The notes beneath the pieces are model-generated. The model was not told where the DNA came from. It saw only the letters and a list, made by a program, of their open reading frames with translations, and did not search any database. Positions 8,363 to 17,193 of a stretch of 32,339 nt of DNA are shown in pieces; position 1 is the stretch's first letter; each line of letters begins with the position of its first letter. The translations under genes were made by a program, and so were the position numbers. The DNA comes from Anaerocolumna sp. (GTDB taxonomy: Bacteria > Bacillota > Clostridia > Lachnospirales > Lachnospiraceae): assembly GCA_029239975.1 (NCBI GenBank), contig JARBTX010000046.1, positions 1 to 32,339 of the forward strand, in the 5' to 3' direction.

Positions 8363-9276
8363 AAAGGATTGGAATTGACAGCAGCTTGCAATTGACTCTC
8401 ATCTACATGAGTGTAGATATCTATTGTTGCAATACTTTCATGTCCGAGAAGTTGTTGCAAAGAACGGATGTCAACACGCCCATATTTGTTCATTAATGTA
8501 GCTGCGGTATGCCTGAGTTTATGTGTGGATAGACCTTCTGGATTTATCCCGGCAGTAACAATATGCTTTAAAACCACGTTTTGTATCGCTCGTGTTGTCA
8601 AACGTCCTCCGTTACGTGAAATAAAAAGTGCATTGGTATTAATAGTCATAGATTTCCGTATGGAGAGCCATTTTGATAATGATTGTTTGACAGCTGGGGT
8701 AATAAAAATTTTCCATTCCTTATTTCCCTTCCCGATGACAGATAATACATCAGAGGTAACTTGGTCGATATTTAATGATGATAGCTCTGATAGCCGCAAA
8801 GCACAGTTCAGAAAAATTGTAATTATACAATTATCACGAACAGAGCTTGAACTGGATTCAATGAGTAAACGTACCGATTCTTCCAGTGTAAGACATCTGA
8901 CGATTCGCTTTGGCCGTTTGGGGGTTTCTAATTCTTCGGTAATGTTATTATCCATAAGATGAACTTTGGTTTTAAGGTACTTCCAGAACTGTCGGATGGA
9001 AATGATTTTTCTTGTTCTTGTACCTGGTGAAGAATGAAGAGTATCTTGACAGTAGGCGAGAAATGCATACATATCACCAAGCGTAATGGAACCAATGAAT
9101 TAAATATTTACGAATTGAAAATCCATATGTTCTTGTGAACGGCTTATATCAATAAAGTGAAAGAATTGTAAAAGATCTAAACGATATTCAAGTACTGTGT
9201 TTTTGCTACGACCTTTAATTGTAATGAGATAAGCTAGGTACTGTTCAACTATTTGGCATGATTTATTTGATTGCAT
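8344..9276 (-). pseudogene. Tyrosine recombinase (XerC/D-like) with in-frame stop
   Basis: A site-specific recombinase reading frame of 310 codons. It starts at 9276 after AAGGAG and is interrupted only by a TAA at 9100-9102 (codon 59). The N-terminal SAM-like core-binding domain is split: MQSNKSCQIVEQYLAYLITI and KGRSKNTVLEYRLDL lie before the stop. The catalytic domain is intact downstream, with Arg in NCALRLSEL, Lys in GKGNKEW, the H-x-x-R box in LSTHKLRHTAA, His in LLGHES and the Tyr nucleophile in IDIYTHVDE. Translation could restart at the ATG at 9072, giving a 242-residue protein without most of the core-binding domain. It lies opposite to, and immediately upstream of, the long plus-strand gene array, recalling integron layout, but no IntI-specific feature is seen. 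Confidence 0.85.
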
Positions 9277-9381
9277 ATGATCAACTCCTTTTCAAGAGTT
9301 TTGCCTTATATCTAATGGATTACACTGAAACATGTTAGCGGAATAATCAGAAGATGGTGGTATATTAGTTCATAATAACCA

Positions 9382-10406
9382 ATGACAAATTTGGATTGGA
9401 TACTTGAAAAAAATAATATTAAAAAAAGGAAATATTGCATTATGATAAGAAAAGAATTTGAAAGGTCAGATGATTTACAAGAGATTATTTTAATAGAAAG
9501 CCTTGATGATATGAAGAAATTATCAGAGGAGTGGCAATCTTTAATGTGGTTTAGGGGTGTTTCTAAAGCAAGTTATCGAGCAGTGCCTAAAGTTATTAGA
9601 AACGCAGAAGTTATATTTGACCAATTTGGAGAATATGTGGATCCAAATAAAATACGATTTAATGATAGTGGCGATAAATATATATTTCCGAATTTCATGA
9701 GAATGTTAGATGTGTTTAAGGATGTAGTATCAAATAAGGAAATAATTAATGCAAACACAGATTTTGATTGGCTTTTATAGCTCAACATTATGGACTACCT
9801 ACACCATTATTAGATTGGACAACTGATTTTTTTGTTGCGCTTTGGTTCGCTACTGAAGAATCTCAAGATATGATTCCGTTTGCAGACTTATCAAAAGATG
9901 ATTCGATATATAATTCACATAATGATATTGGAAGATACGAATTATCCAGTAATTTATCAGCTGTTTATGTTATAAATCCCTGTGAATTTAATAAAATGAG
10001 TGCAGATTTTGAAAATGTAAATGATCCAATTGATATAGATAAATATCATGACGTGATGAAAGCATTTTTAAATACAGGAGATCGCCCTTATTCTCCGTTG
10101 TGCATAAAAGGAAAAGACATTGATGTACGATTACATAATCAAAAAGGGAATTTTACTATACATGGTTTAAATATTTGGCCAATTGATTATTATACTGCAT
10201 TTAGAAACAAGTTAATCAAAATACTTATTCCATCAGAATTGCGAAATGATATTAAGAAGTATTTGGAAACGTTAGGGATTAATAGAGCTTTTATATATAA
10301 TGGATTTGATCCCAAAGAATATGCAGCCCAAGCAATTGAAATATATGAAAATAGGAATTTTCGAAGGGAAATAAATACTTTTAGAGTTAATAACTCAAAT
10401 GCATAA
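9382..10406 (+). pseudogene. FRG-domain protein, frameshifted
   Basis: Two overlapping frames together make one FRG-domain protein. The first (from 9382, or more likely ATG 9442) has LMWFRGVSKASYRAVPKVIR, the FRG signature. The second, open from about 9768 to 10406, continues AQHYGLPTPLLDWTTDFFVA, the second conserved block. Joining them needs one extra T in the short T-run at 9773-9776, giving DWLFIAQHYG, so a single-base deletion is the simplest lesion. FRG domains occur in toxin-like and defence-associated proteins; the biochemical role is not established here. It is the first gene after the recombinase. A sequencing error or slippage-based expression is not excluded. Confidence 0.8.
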
Positions 10407-10444
10407 ATTATAAACAATCTTATAGTAATCGGAATTTGTAGGGA

Positions 10445-10470
10445 TACTAAACTTCCCATTATGTTTAGTA
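10445..10470. repeat. Inverted repeat with the recurring post-stop motif
   Basis: TACTAAAC (10445-10452) and GTTTAGTA (10463-10470) form a perfect 8-bp stem around TTCCCATTAT. The site lies 38 bp after the FRG stop. The loop and right arm carry the ACTTCCCATTATG word that also occurs after other genes of the array. No T-run follows. Confidence 0.5.
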
Positions 10471-10494
10471 AATCAAGTAAGTAAATTATAAAAT

Positions 10495-10941
10495 TGGTTT
10501 TATGAAGATGCAAAAGGAGAACAATATTAAAAGGCATCAGAAATAATATGTAATATACTAAAACAAAATCAGGGTTCCATTATTGTTGAAACATAACAGG
10601 GGAAAACCTTTATAATTTCACTTGGTGATAATGATTCCTATATAGAATCTCAAACCGCACTAAAAAGCCAGAAGTTGGGCTTAAACTGCTTTAATCTTGT
10701 TATGGATTTTTTATAAGAAAACGGCGGAAAAGCCTTCAAAGGTAGTGGCAGAGGTAAAGAGAATAAAGTTGGAAAAGGAAAGTGCACGCATGATACAGTC
10801 TGTGGTTGTATTGCGATGAATTATTATGGACATATAGAAGGTGAATCTACATTTGATCCAGTATTTGCGGTATGCGCTATTTTGGAATATGCAGGCATTT
10901 GTAATAATACGCGTGGGTGGTTAGAGATAAAACGGTATTAA
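10495..10941 (+). pseudogene. Decayed unidentified gene with three in-frame stops
   Basis: One frame reads as coherent protein through three TAA codons: WFYEDAKGEQY, KASEIICNILKQNQGSIIVE, QGKTFIISLGDNDSYIES, then ENGGKAFKGSGRGKENKVGK, CTHDTVCGCIAMNYYG and a tail ending NNTRGWLEIKRY. The composition and continuity look like a former gene of at least 148 codons; the 5' end is not clear. The Gly/Lys-rich stretch followed by CTHDTVCGC is distinctive but matches no family I recognise. Confidence 0.55.
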
Positions 10942-11030
10942 ATTCCACTATATTCTCGGGATTAATAAATGTCAGGAATTTTTACCAATTGCCCATTATA
11001 TTTAAGATTAACAGGCGAGGAGATATAGTT

Positions 11031-11336
11031 GTGAAGAAAAAAGTTGTAACAATATGTGGATCAGTAAGGTTTTGGAGTAAAATACAAGAGATGTCTGAAA
11101 GATTAGAATTAGAAAATAAATATGCTGTAATAGGAATTATACCTCATGTTATGGATAGAGATTTTACAGAATATGAAAAAGATCTTTTAGGTGAATTACA
11201 TAAAATAAAAATCGATTTGTCAGATGCAATTTTTGTTGTAAATGTTGATGGTTATATTGGAGAAAGTGTAAAAAATGAAATAGAATATGCGAAACAAAAA
11301 GGAAAAGAAATAATTTATTTAGAAAATACAAATTAA
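11031..11336 (+). CDS. DUF4406 / nucleoside 2-deoxyribosyltransferase-like protein
   Basis: A 101-residue protein starting at GTG 11031, with CGAGGAG 6-7 bp upstream; a longer frame reading back to 10917 has no ribosome site. The fold signature is an N-terminal strand with CGSVRFW (VVTICGSVRFWSKI), a central LHKIKIDLSDAIFVVNVDGY, then IGESVKNEIEYAKQKGKEII. This order (GS loop, D-A-x-x-V, G-x-S-x-E-x-x-A) is that of the deoxyribosyltransferase/TIR-like Rossmann proteins, where the Ser and Glu form the nucleotide site. The substrate is unknown. Confidence 0.7.
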   Translation: MKKKVVTICGSVRFWSKIQEMSERLELENKYAVIGIIPHVMDRDFTEYEKDLLGELHKIKIDLSDAIFVVNVDGYIGESVKNEIEYAKQKGKEIIYLENTN

Positions 11337-11443
11337 ACTAATTCAAATATGGTGACTTGCTGTGATTTCCAATTATATTTATTAAGCTGTCATTATTAAG
11401 ATATTATATGATACCAATTATTTATTTTAGTGGAGGTTGAAAA

Positions 11444-11857
11444 ATGTACGAAAGAATGTTAGACAAAAACAGTATGCCTACAATAGAAGATTTAATTTCG
11501 CATATCGGTGTTTGTAAAGGGCTGTTTGAACATATTGATTTATTTATAACAAATGAGTTAAATGCAGAAAAGAAATTAGGATTTTCGAGCGATAGCAATG
11601 CACGCGGGTGGGGAGTAGGGTTTAAAAGTAAATCAAAATTCTTTGGTACTATTATCGCAGAAAAAGATGCATTTACAGTAGTGATGAGATTGACAGACGA
11701 CCAAATAAAAAAGGCTTATGAGGAAGTATTACCTTACGCCCAAGAGTGTCTTAATAATTATCATAGAACAAGCAATGGAGGCTGGGTTCAATACCGAGTC
11801 TTAAATACAGAGCAGTTGGATGATGTTAAAAAAATATTAAGAATCAGAAATATATAA
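11444..11857 (+). CDS. DUF3788-family protein
   Basis: A 137-residue small cytoplasmic protein starting after GGAGG. It begins MYERMLDKNSMPTIEDLISH and ends in GGWVQYRVLNTEQLDDVKKI; the DUF3788 pattern is a helical start, a central WGVGFKSKSKFFGTI strand pair and this W-x-x-YRV end. Function is unknown. Two degraded relatives lie in the same window, a stub just downstream (11880-11975) and a frameshifted copy (28565-28833). Confidence 0.75.
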   Translation: MYERMLDKNSMPTIEDLISHIGVCKGLFEHIDLFITNELNAEKKLGFSSDSNARGWGVGFKSKSKFFGTIIAEKDAFTVVMRLTDDQIKKAYEEVLPYAQECLNNYHRTSNGGWVQYRVLNTEQLDDVKKILRIRNI

Positions 11858-11879
11858 AAACACCTCTTTTGATTAGTAT

Positions 11880-11975
11880 AGCGCTCATGATAGGTGCTGG
11901 GGTATGCATATGGGTTGGATTGAATATCGTGTTTTAAACATCTCACATTTAGAAGATGCTAAAACTACATTATAA
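11880..11975 (+). pseudogene. DUF3788 remnant (internally deleted)
   Basis: A single frame reads SAHDRCWG followed at once by MHMGWIEYRVLNISHLEDA, then ends. The first part equals the middle of the DUF3788 copy at 28565, with 24 identical bases (11880-11903 and 28706-28729). The second part is the family C-terminus. The 45 or so residues between are missing, and there is no start region. Confidence 0.75.
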
Positions 11976-12094
11976 ATGTGAGCAGATTGTAAGTTGTAAA
12001 AAACTTCTCTGAATAAGTTTTATATGAAGTAGATAAATTCCAAACACAATTTTAGGATTAAAATGAAAACGAATGAGATTCATAGGAGCGGCAA

Positions 12095-12550
12095 ATGGAT
12101 AGGAGCGAAAAGGTCATATTCACAAATATGTGTATGATTTATGATAATGTTGGAAATGTACTGGTTCAAGATAGGAAAGATCCGAGTTGGAGTGGGATTA
12201 CTTTTCCAGGGGGACATATTGAAAAAAATGAGTCATTTACTGATTCGGTAATAAGAGAAGTTTATGAAGAAACAGGATTATACATTTTAAGCCCACAACT
12301 ATGCGGCATTAAACAGTGGCCGCACCATGATGGCTCAAGGTATGTAGTTCTATTTTATAAAACAAATAGATATTCAGGTGATATTACTTCTTCCGATGAA
12401 GGAGAAGTTTACTGGACTAGATTAGATACACTAAATAAAATGAAATTAGCTGATGGAATGGATCGAATGTTGCGAGTCTTTTTAGAAGAAGACATAAGTG
12501 AGCATTATTGGTATAGTATTGATGGTGAATGGAAAGACGAATTAAAATAA
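12095..12550 (+). CDS. NUDIX hydrolase
   Basis: A 151-residue protein with a complete Nudix box at about residues 38-61: GGHIEKNESFTDSVIREVYE followed by ETGL, matching G-x5-E-x7-R-E-U-x-E-E-x-G-U. These residues bind the metal and hydrolyse nucleoside diphosphates linked to another group. The N-terminal strand NMCMIYDNVGNVLVQDRKDP and the GEVYWTRLDTLNKMKL end are typical of MutT/8-oxo-dGTP-type members. GGAGCGG precedes the ATG. A single-gene unit in the array. Confidence 0.92.
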   Translation: MDRSEKVIFTNMCMIYDNVGNVLVQDRKDPSWSGITFPGGHIEKNESFTDSVIREVYEETGLYILSPQLCGIKQWPHHDGSRYVVLFYKTNRYSGDITSSDEGEVYWTRLDTLNKMKLADGMDRMLRVFLEEDISEHYWYSIDGEWKDELK

Positions 12551-12634
12551 ATTAATATAAGATAATTTCAAACGAGATTAATTCACAATTGTTTACAATA
12601 GCGAATCAATGGATACAAAGAAATGGGGGTAAGT

Positions 12635-12751
12635 GTGTTGAAAGAATTTTTAAAAGAAAATCAAATCATTATAGGTGCAATCATTATAGCAATTGCCATT
12701 ATTATCGCAGGAAATACTCTCAGCAATGCAATTTTAATTAAGAATTTTTAA
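12635..12751 (+). CDS. Small single-span membrane protein
   Basis: A 38-residue ORF starting at GTG 12635 or TTG 12638, after a GGGGG ribosome site. It is basic/acidic at the start (LKEFLKENQ), then carries one long hydrophobic helix (IIIGAIIIAIAIIIAGNTL), ending NAILIKNF. Comparable small membrane peptides are frequent in Bacillota, often without known function. A real gene is likely given the ribosome site and clean membrane span, but not certain. Confidence 0.5.
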   Translation: MLKEFLKENQIIIGAIIIAIAIIIAGNTLSNAILIKNF

Positions 12752-12894
12752 TATCTAATCAGCATAACTTATGTAGGCTTATATAAAGCATTCTTTCTCA
12801 TAAACTAACGTACATTATGTTTATTAAGAAGTCATTAAAAGACAACGCGAAATACAAAGCATACATATGATTTTAAAAGAAAGAGGTGATGTTA

Positions 12895-13479
12895 ATGCCA
12901 TCTTCGATGGTTCATTTAATAACTGCTTATAAATATAACCCTAATTTATCAGCAGAATTTTGGGTGGGAAATATCGCACCTGATTCTATTATTGATTGGA
13001 AAGAAAGGGACAAATTTCATCTTAGAAATGAACACGATAGACAAATAGCTTTAATTGAATTTGCAAAATCAGTTGAAAAAGATGATTGGTTTTCAGAAGG
13101 CATATTGTTACACTTATTCGTTGATTGGAAATGGGATGAAGATATGCGGCAACAATTTATACACAATCATAGCTCTGATGATTGGTTTCTTCCATATAGA
13201 AACGAAATAGGCCTGTTAAGCGCACGACTCTACCATTATCATGATTGGAGCAAAAGGATTTGGGAAGATATGATAGGGTGCAATATCTTGAAATACATAA
13301 AAACTGATGTAATTCGAGTCGAAAATATTATTGATTTTTTAAACCGCGCGAATAATTATCACATTAAAAACCCTTTGGCACAGCCGCTATTTTATTCTAT
13401 TGAAGCAATTGAGGAGTTTACTTCTAAAGTGGTAAAAGATTATGATACCTGGAGAAGCTCCATACTTAATCGAATATAA
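12895..13479 (+). CDS. Zinc-dependent phospholipase C-like protein (copy 1)
   Basis: A 194-residue protein starting at ATG 12895, six bases after AAAGAGGTG. MPSSMVHLITAYKYNPN at the N-terminus, GNIAPDSIIDW, KFHLRNEHDR and LLHLFVDWKWDEDM follow the His/Asp pattern of the zinc-dependent phospholipase C/S1-P1-type helical fold (an N-terminal H, a P-D pair, then H-x3-D). It lacks a signal peptide, so a secreted phospholipase role is doubtful; many Bacillota homologues are uncharacterised cytoplasmic proteins. A second, divergent member is at 17194. Confidence 0.65.
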   Translation: MPSSMVHLITAYKYNPNLSAEFWVGNIAPDSIIDWKERDKFHLRNEHDRQIALIEFAKSVEKDDWFSEGILLHLFVDWKWDEDMRQQFIHNHSSDDWFLPYRNEIGLLSARLYHYHDWSKRIWEDMIGCNILKYIKTDVIRVENIIDFLNRANNYHIKNPLAQPLFYSIEAIEEFTSKVVKDYDTWRSSILNRI

Positions 13480-13574
13480 AATTACAGTAACTTCCCATTA
13501 TGCTGATAACGAGCTATTTAAAGACAAAGTTAAAGTTGTTTTCGTGAAGGTAATGTAAATAACAGTGATATAAG

Positions 13575-13611
13575 AGATAATGTGCCTGACTAATAGGTGC
13601 ATTATTTTTTT
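13575..13611 (+). terminator. Terminator (repeat copy B)
   Basis: An ATAATGTGCCT / AGGTGCATTAT stem with two wobble pairs and a 7-base loop is followed by a run of T. It is a homologue of the hairpin at 6872-6908. It lies about 95 bp after the preceding stop codon. Confidence 0.75.
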
Positions 13612-13691
13612 GTAATTAAGTATATGTTTCTATTTGAAAATTAATCGAGTAAGGAATCGTAATCCATTTTACAAGATGTGTTTAGTTAAAA

Positions 13692-13760
13692 AGTAATTAA
13701 TCAAAATAAATATGGTAAAATTTTGTAATTTAGTTTAAAATAAATGGTAGAATTTGTTTG
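13692..13760 (+). repeat. Dispersed intergenic repeat with promoter-like core, copy B
   Basis: This block matches 6964-7030 over its whole length. It carries TTGTAA (13723-13728) and an extended -10 TGG-TAGAAT (hexamer 13748-13753) at the same 19-bp spacing as copy A. The next gene starts about 240 bp further on. The remaining gap up to 14001 is AT-rich with no gene seen. Confidence 0.6.
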
Positions 13761-14001
13761 CAATTCTTTATACAAAAGAAACACAACGTGTAAAATTTAT
13801 CTGCAAGTAACAGCAATAAATGGAGTGCCAGATAGCTTTAAGAAATTCATATTAAGTAATAAAATAATAAATATGATAAATTATTAAAAATAATTCACTA
13901 CACAATAAATTTATCACATTATAATGCTTTTTGTTTTATATTGATAATTTATTTAAAATGTACATTTAATGAGCCTAATATTTAAAGAGTTGAGAGGTAC
14001 G

Positions 14002-14961
14002 ATGAAGAAGAGAGTTAAAACCAAGAAATTTATTGTACTAGGTATTTTATCTAGTTTGCTGATTGCAGGAATAACATGGCAATCTGTCATGAATAGAATG
14101 GAATATAATAAATATGCAGCTGTTGGTGAATATGTTGATACTGAATCATACAAAGCTCATTATTACACGAAAGGTAATGGAAAGACAGCATTTGTTTTTA
14201 TTACGGGTTCAGGGACACCATCTGCGTATACTGATTTTTACAATCTTCAAAATGTGCTATCTACCAAAGGACAAACTATCACATTTGATCACGCTGGAAG
14301 TGGTTGGAGTTCAGATACGAAATCAGAACGTAGCATTGAGAATCTTACTGCAGAACTCTCTGCTATAGTTGAGTCAGCAGCCCCAGATAAGTCCATTGTT
14401 TTACTTTGTCATTCTCTCGGCTCTTTAGAGGCGATTGGCTTTGCACAAGCATATCCAGAAAAAGTGAAAGGAATTATATTTTTAGATACTGGAAGTCCAG
14501 AGTATTACAGTACTTATTCGGAACTGGGTGCAAGAATTGTGAATCGAAGTATGGCATTTACAAGGGCAGTTGGTATCAATCGTATGTTCGGAGAATGTAG
14601 ACTCTTTTTGCCAATGTATGGCGAGAACAAAAGGAACCGTCAACTACCGGAAGAGTTAAAGGATATTGATAAGATTATGTATTATCGATTCGCTGGTAAT
14701 CCATCAAGTCTTAATACGATTAAACTTATAAATGAAAATGCGACGAAAGTTCTTAACGGTAAATCATTGGGCGATATACCAATTCTTGTTCTTTCTTCAG
14801 ATAGCGGACAGAAATGGTTTGAAGTTCAGAAAAATCTTTCATCATGGTCTACGAATAGTAAGCTTGTTACGATCCGTGGGGCAGAACACTATATGTATTG
14901 GTCAAATAATAATGAGGTTGTAAGTTGTATTGATGAGTTTGTGGAAGAAAATATGTATTAA
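14002..14961 (+). CDS. Alpha/beta hydrolase, membrane-anchored
   Basis: A 319-residue protein. ATG 14002 is favoured (GAGAGGT upstream) over an in-frame ATG at 13969. A basic start (MKKRVKTKK) precedes one hydrophobic span (FIVLGILSSLLIAGITW), a signal anchor that would place the enzyme outside the cell. The alpha/beta-hydrolase core follows: FVFITGSGTPS (oxyanion side), ITFDHAGSGWSSD, and the nucleophile elbow VLLCHSLGSLEA with the catalytic Ser and a Cys in place of the usual first Gly. Asp is probably in PILVLSSDSG and His in IRGAEHYMYW. The substrate is unknown. Confidence 0.85.
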   Translation: MKKRVKTKKFIVLGILSSLLIAGITWQSVMNRMEYNKYAAVGEYVDTESYKAHYYTKGNGKTAFVFITGSGTPSAYTDFYNLQNVLSTKGQTITFDHAGSGWSSDTKSERSIENLTAELSAIVESAAPDKSIVLLCHSLGSLEAIGFAQAYPEKVKGIIFLDTGSPEYYSTYSELGARIVNRSMAFTRAVGINRMFGECRLFLPMYGENKRNRQLPEELKDIDKIMYYRFAGNPSSLNTIKLINENATKVLNGKSLGDIPILVLSSDSGQKWFEVQKNLSSWSTNSKLVTIRGAEHYMYWSNNNEVVSCIDEFVEENMY

Positions 14962-15282
14962 ATCTTCGTTAATTTATAAAGACTTGAATAAAGAAGAGAA
15001 GTATATAAATATATACCTAATGTTATTGGGCTTTATGAAATTAAAGATCACGAGAATATCCACTTATAATTACACAAAATTAGTATTCTCTGACTAGTTA
15101 ACTTTCTTTTTCTAATGTATAAACTTCGATTTACCATTGATAACTCAATACAGTGAAGAAAAATACCACCAGTAACAATATTACTAAGAGACTGAAACGT
15201 AAAATTACCTTTGAAGATGTTGATTAAGAATTAATGGGATATACATTATATACTATAATTTAGAGAAATTAGGGGATTTAAA
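14962..15282. other. AT-rich spacer with candidate promoter
   Basis: This 320-bp gap holds no full gene. A 24-residue frame (15153-15227, VKKNTTSNNITKRLKRKITF then EDVD) has no ribosome site and may be a gene tail. A consensus -10 TATAAT at 15254-15259 sits 17 bp from TTAATG (15231-15236) and 23 bp before the next start codon, and could drive the ANT(6)-like gene. Confidence 0.4.
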
Positions 15283-16164
15283 ATGAGAACAGAGAGTGAA
15301 ATGTTAAACTTGATAATAAACGTGGCTAACAAAGATGAAAATATAAGAGTAGTTATGCTAAGTGGCTCGCGTGCGTGTGAATATGCTCCTAAAGATATAT
15401 ATCAAGACTATGATATTGTGTATTTTGTATCTGATATCAAACCTTATTATAACAATTTAGAGTGGATAAATTTAAATTTTGGTCAACCTGCAATCATGCA
15501 ACTTCCCGAATTAATGACACACCCGAAATTACCGCCTTGTGGAGATGGCCATTTTACATATTTAATGATTTTTGATGATGGCAACAGAATTGATTTAAGT
15601 ATAGAGTTCACACCATATATAGATGATGGTGAACCTGCTATTGTTTTGCTTGATAAAGACAATGGACATGGGTTTATACCGCACTTATCTATTTCTCAGT
15701 CATATTTTAATGTAAAACAACCCAATGAAAAACTCTTTCATGATACATGTAATGAATTTTGGTGGTGCCTAAATAACGTTGCAAAAGGAATAGCAAGAGA
15801 TGAATTGCCGTATGCCATGGAAATGTTTAACTGTCATGTGAGAGATATGCTGAACCAAATGGTTAGTTGGTATATTGGTGTCATCACTGAATTCAGTGTA
15901 TCTTCGGGTAAAATGGGTAAATATTTCAAACGTTATTTACCATCGGAACTATATGATCAATATCTTAAAACTTACAGCGACAGTAATTATATAAACCTTT
16001 GGAATTCAGTTTTTACTGCATGTGAGTTGTTTCGTTATCTTGCGTTGCAAGTGGCAGACTATTTTACCTGTACCTATAATCAACAAGAAGATGGGAATAT
16101 GACTTCATATCTTAAAAAAGTTATGGATGCTAATTTAGCTGAACGAGTAAAACCTGAAGTCTGA
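15283..16164 (+). CDS. Aminoglycoside 6-adenylyltransferase, ANT(6)-like
   Basis: A 293-residue nucleotidyltransferase similar along its length to the ANT(6)/AadE streptomycin enzymes: MRTESEMLNLIINVANKDEN, VVMLSGSRACEYAPKD (nucleotide loop), QDYDIVYFVSDI (metal-binding D-x-D), YLMIFDDGNRIDLSIEF, and CNEFWWCLNNVAKGIARDEL in the C-terminal domain. ANT(6) enzymes transfer AMP to the 6-OH of streptomycin. The catalytic parts are present and the length is normal. It is followed 59 bp later by a P-loop kinase. Chromosomal homologues of this kind are divergent, so drug resistance itself is not proven. Confidence 0.88.
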   Translation: MRTESEMLNLIINVANKDENIRVVMLSGSRACEYAPKDIYQDYDIVYFVSDIKPYYNNLEWINLNFGQPAIMQLPELMTHPKLPPCGDGHFTYLMIFDDGNRIDLSIEFTPYIDDGEPAIVLLDKDNGHGFIPHLSISQSYFNVKQPNEKLFHDTCNEFWWCLNNVAKGIARDELPYAMEMFNCHVRDMLNQMVSWYIGVITEFSVSSGKMGKYFKRYLPSELYDQYLKTYSDSNYINLWNSVFTACELFRYLALQVADYFTCTYNQQEDGNMTSYLKKVMDANLAERVKPEV

Positions 16165-16223
16165 AAAGTCATCGCTCTTCTTAAACAAGTTACTGCAGAT
16201 ATTAACAATGAGGTTAGACAAAT

Positions 16224-16901
16224 ATGAAGATTGAAATTGAAAGTAATATATTACGTTATTACTTACGGAATGTATATTTTATTAATGGAACTGCATACGC
16301 CGGGAAATCAACTATGGTTGCAATGCTTGCCGAAAAGTACAACATGGTTCACTGTGGTGAAAATTATCATAGCAAGAACTGCGATAAGTTTATAACGCCC
16401 GAATATCAGCCTAATCTTAGTTATTTTAGGACAATGAAAGACTGGCAGGAGTTTCTTAATCGCACACCGGACGAATATGCAAGGTGGATAGATGGTTCTT
16501 CACGGGAAGCCGCACAAATTGAAATTGCTGAACTGCTGCGCATTCCAGAAGGTCAAAAGGTAATCGTTGATACCAACATACCATTGGACGTGTTGCGTGA
16601 GATAGCTGACTATCACCATGTAGCCATAATGCTTTCTCCGCAATCCATGTCAATCGATAGATTTTTTGACAGAGATGATGCTGAAAAACAATTCCTTTTA
16701 GGACAAATTCAGCTTTCTAAAAACCCTGAAAAAACTATGGCTAACTTCAAAGAGTGTTTAGCAAAAATTAATAGCAAGGAATGCTATGATGAATTTTTAA
16801 ATAGCGGGTTTTTCACAATAATCCGAGAAGATACATCGATCGATACGCGACTTGAAACTATGAGTAAGTTAGCAGAACATTTTCGGTTGGAAGGGCGATA
16901 G
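16224..16901 (+). CDS. P-loop nucleotide kinase-like protein
   Basis: A 225-residue protein with Walker A GTAYAGKST (residues 21-29) after the strand VYFIN. It has the aspartate-rich strand VIVDTNIPLDVL at the Walker B position and RFFDRDDAEKQF as a lid-like region. The overall shape is of a small-molecule or nucleotide kinase of the shikimate/adenylate kinase fold; the substrate is not recognised. A GAGGT site precedes the ATG. It is close to ANT(6) but has its own ribosome site. Confidence 0.75.
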   Translation: MKIEIESNILRYYLRNVYFINGTAYAGKSTMVAMLAEKYNMVHCGENYHSKNCDKFITPEYQPNLSYFRTMKDWQEFLNRTPDEYARWIDGSSREAAQIEIAELLRIPEGQKVIVDTNIPLDVLREIADYHHVAIMLSPQSMSIDRFFDRDDAEKQFLLGQIQLSKNPEKTMANFKECLAKINSKECYDEFLNSGFFTIIREDTSIDTRLETMSKLAEHFRLEGR

Positions 16902-16923
16902 TTTCTAACTTATCGAATGATAT

Positions 16924-16936
16924 ACTTCCCACTAGG
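16924..16936 (+). repeat. Post-stop motif (ACTTCCCACTAGG)
   Basis: A variant of the ACTTCCCATTATG word, 23 bp after the kinase stop codon. Other copies are at 10451, 13490 and 17099. Confidence 0.35.
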
Positions 16937-17021
16937 AGTAATTTAGAAACATCAATGATCTGCGTTATTGGAAATCTAAATAGATTGATAAAGAAAACAA
17001 AATGTGGTAGGAGAAAATAAA

Positions 17022-17093
17022 ATGAGCTTTATTTTGTTCAGTTTGGATTATTATAAAAATAAGTTAGAACAGTATGAAAGCCATCCATGTTAA
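17022..17093 (+). CDS. 23-residue ORF, probable gene remnant
   Basis: MSFILFSLDYYKNKLEQYES ends shortly after, with a good GGTAGGAG ribosome site. It looks like the preserved start of a longer lost gene joined to a stop. The post-stop motif follows 6 bp later. The rest of the 290-bp gap up to 17193 has no other gene. Confidence 0.35.
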   Translation: MSFILFSLDYYKNKLEQYESHPC

Positions 17094-17193
17094 TACCAAC
17101 TTCCTACTATGTTTATATAGGCGGTAAAAAGTAAAAAGCTATTTGTATGAACAATAGATATAAACAAAGTTGAATTATGGGGAGGAATATTAA

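Noticed and set aside
8468..8962. 164-codon plus-strand ORF
   Set aside because: It is entirely antisense to the recombinase catalytic domain, which has all family residues.
9382..10406. Programmed frameshifting in the FRG gene
   Set aside because: The T-run is only four bases, with no slippery heptamer or downstream structure evident; a one-base loss is simpler.
14114..14923. Three alternative-frame ORFs within the alpha/beta hydrolase
   Set aside because: They overlap a gene with complete catalytic motifs and have no ribosome sites.
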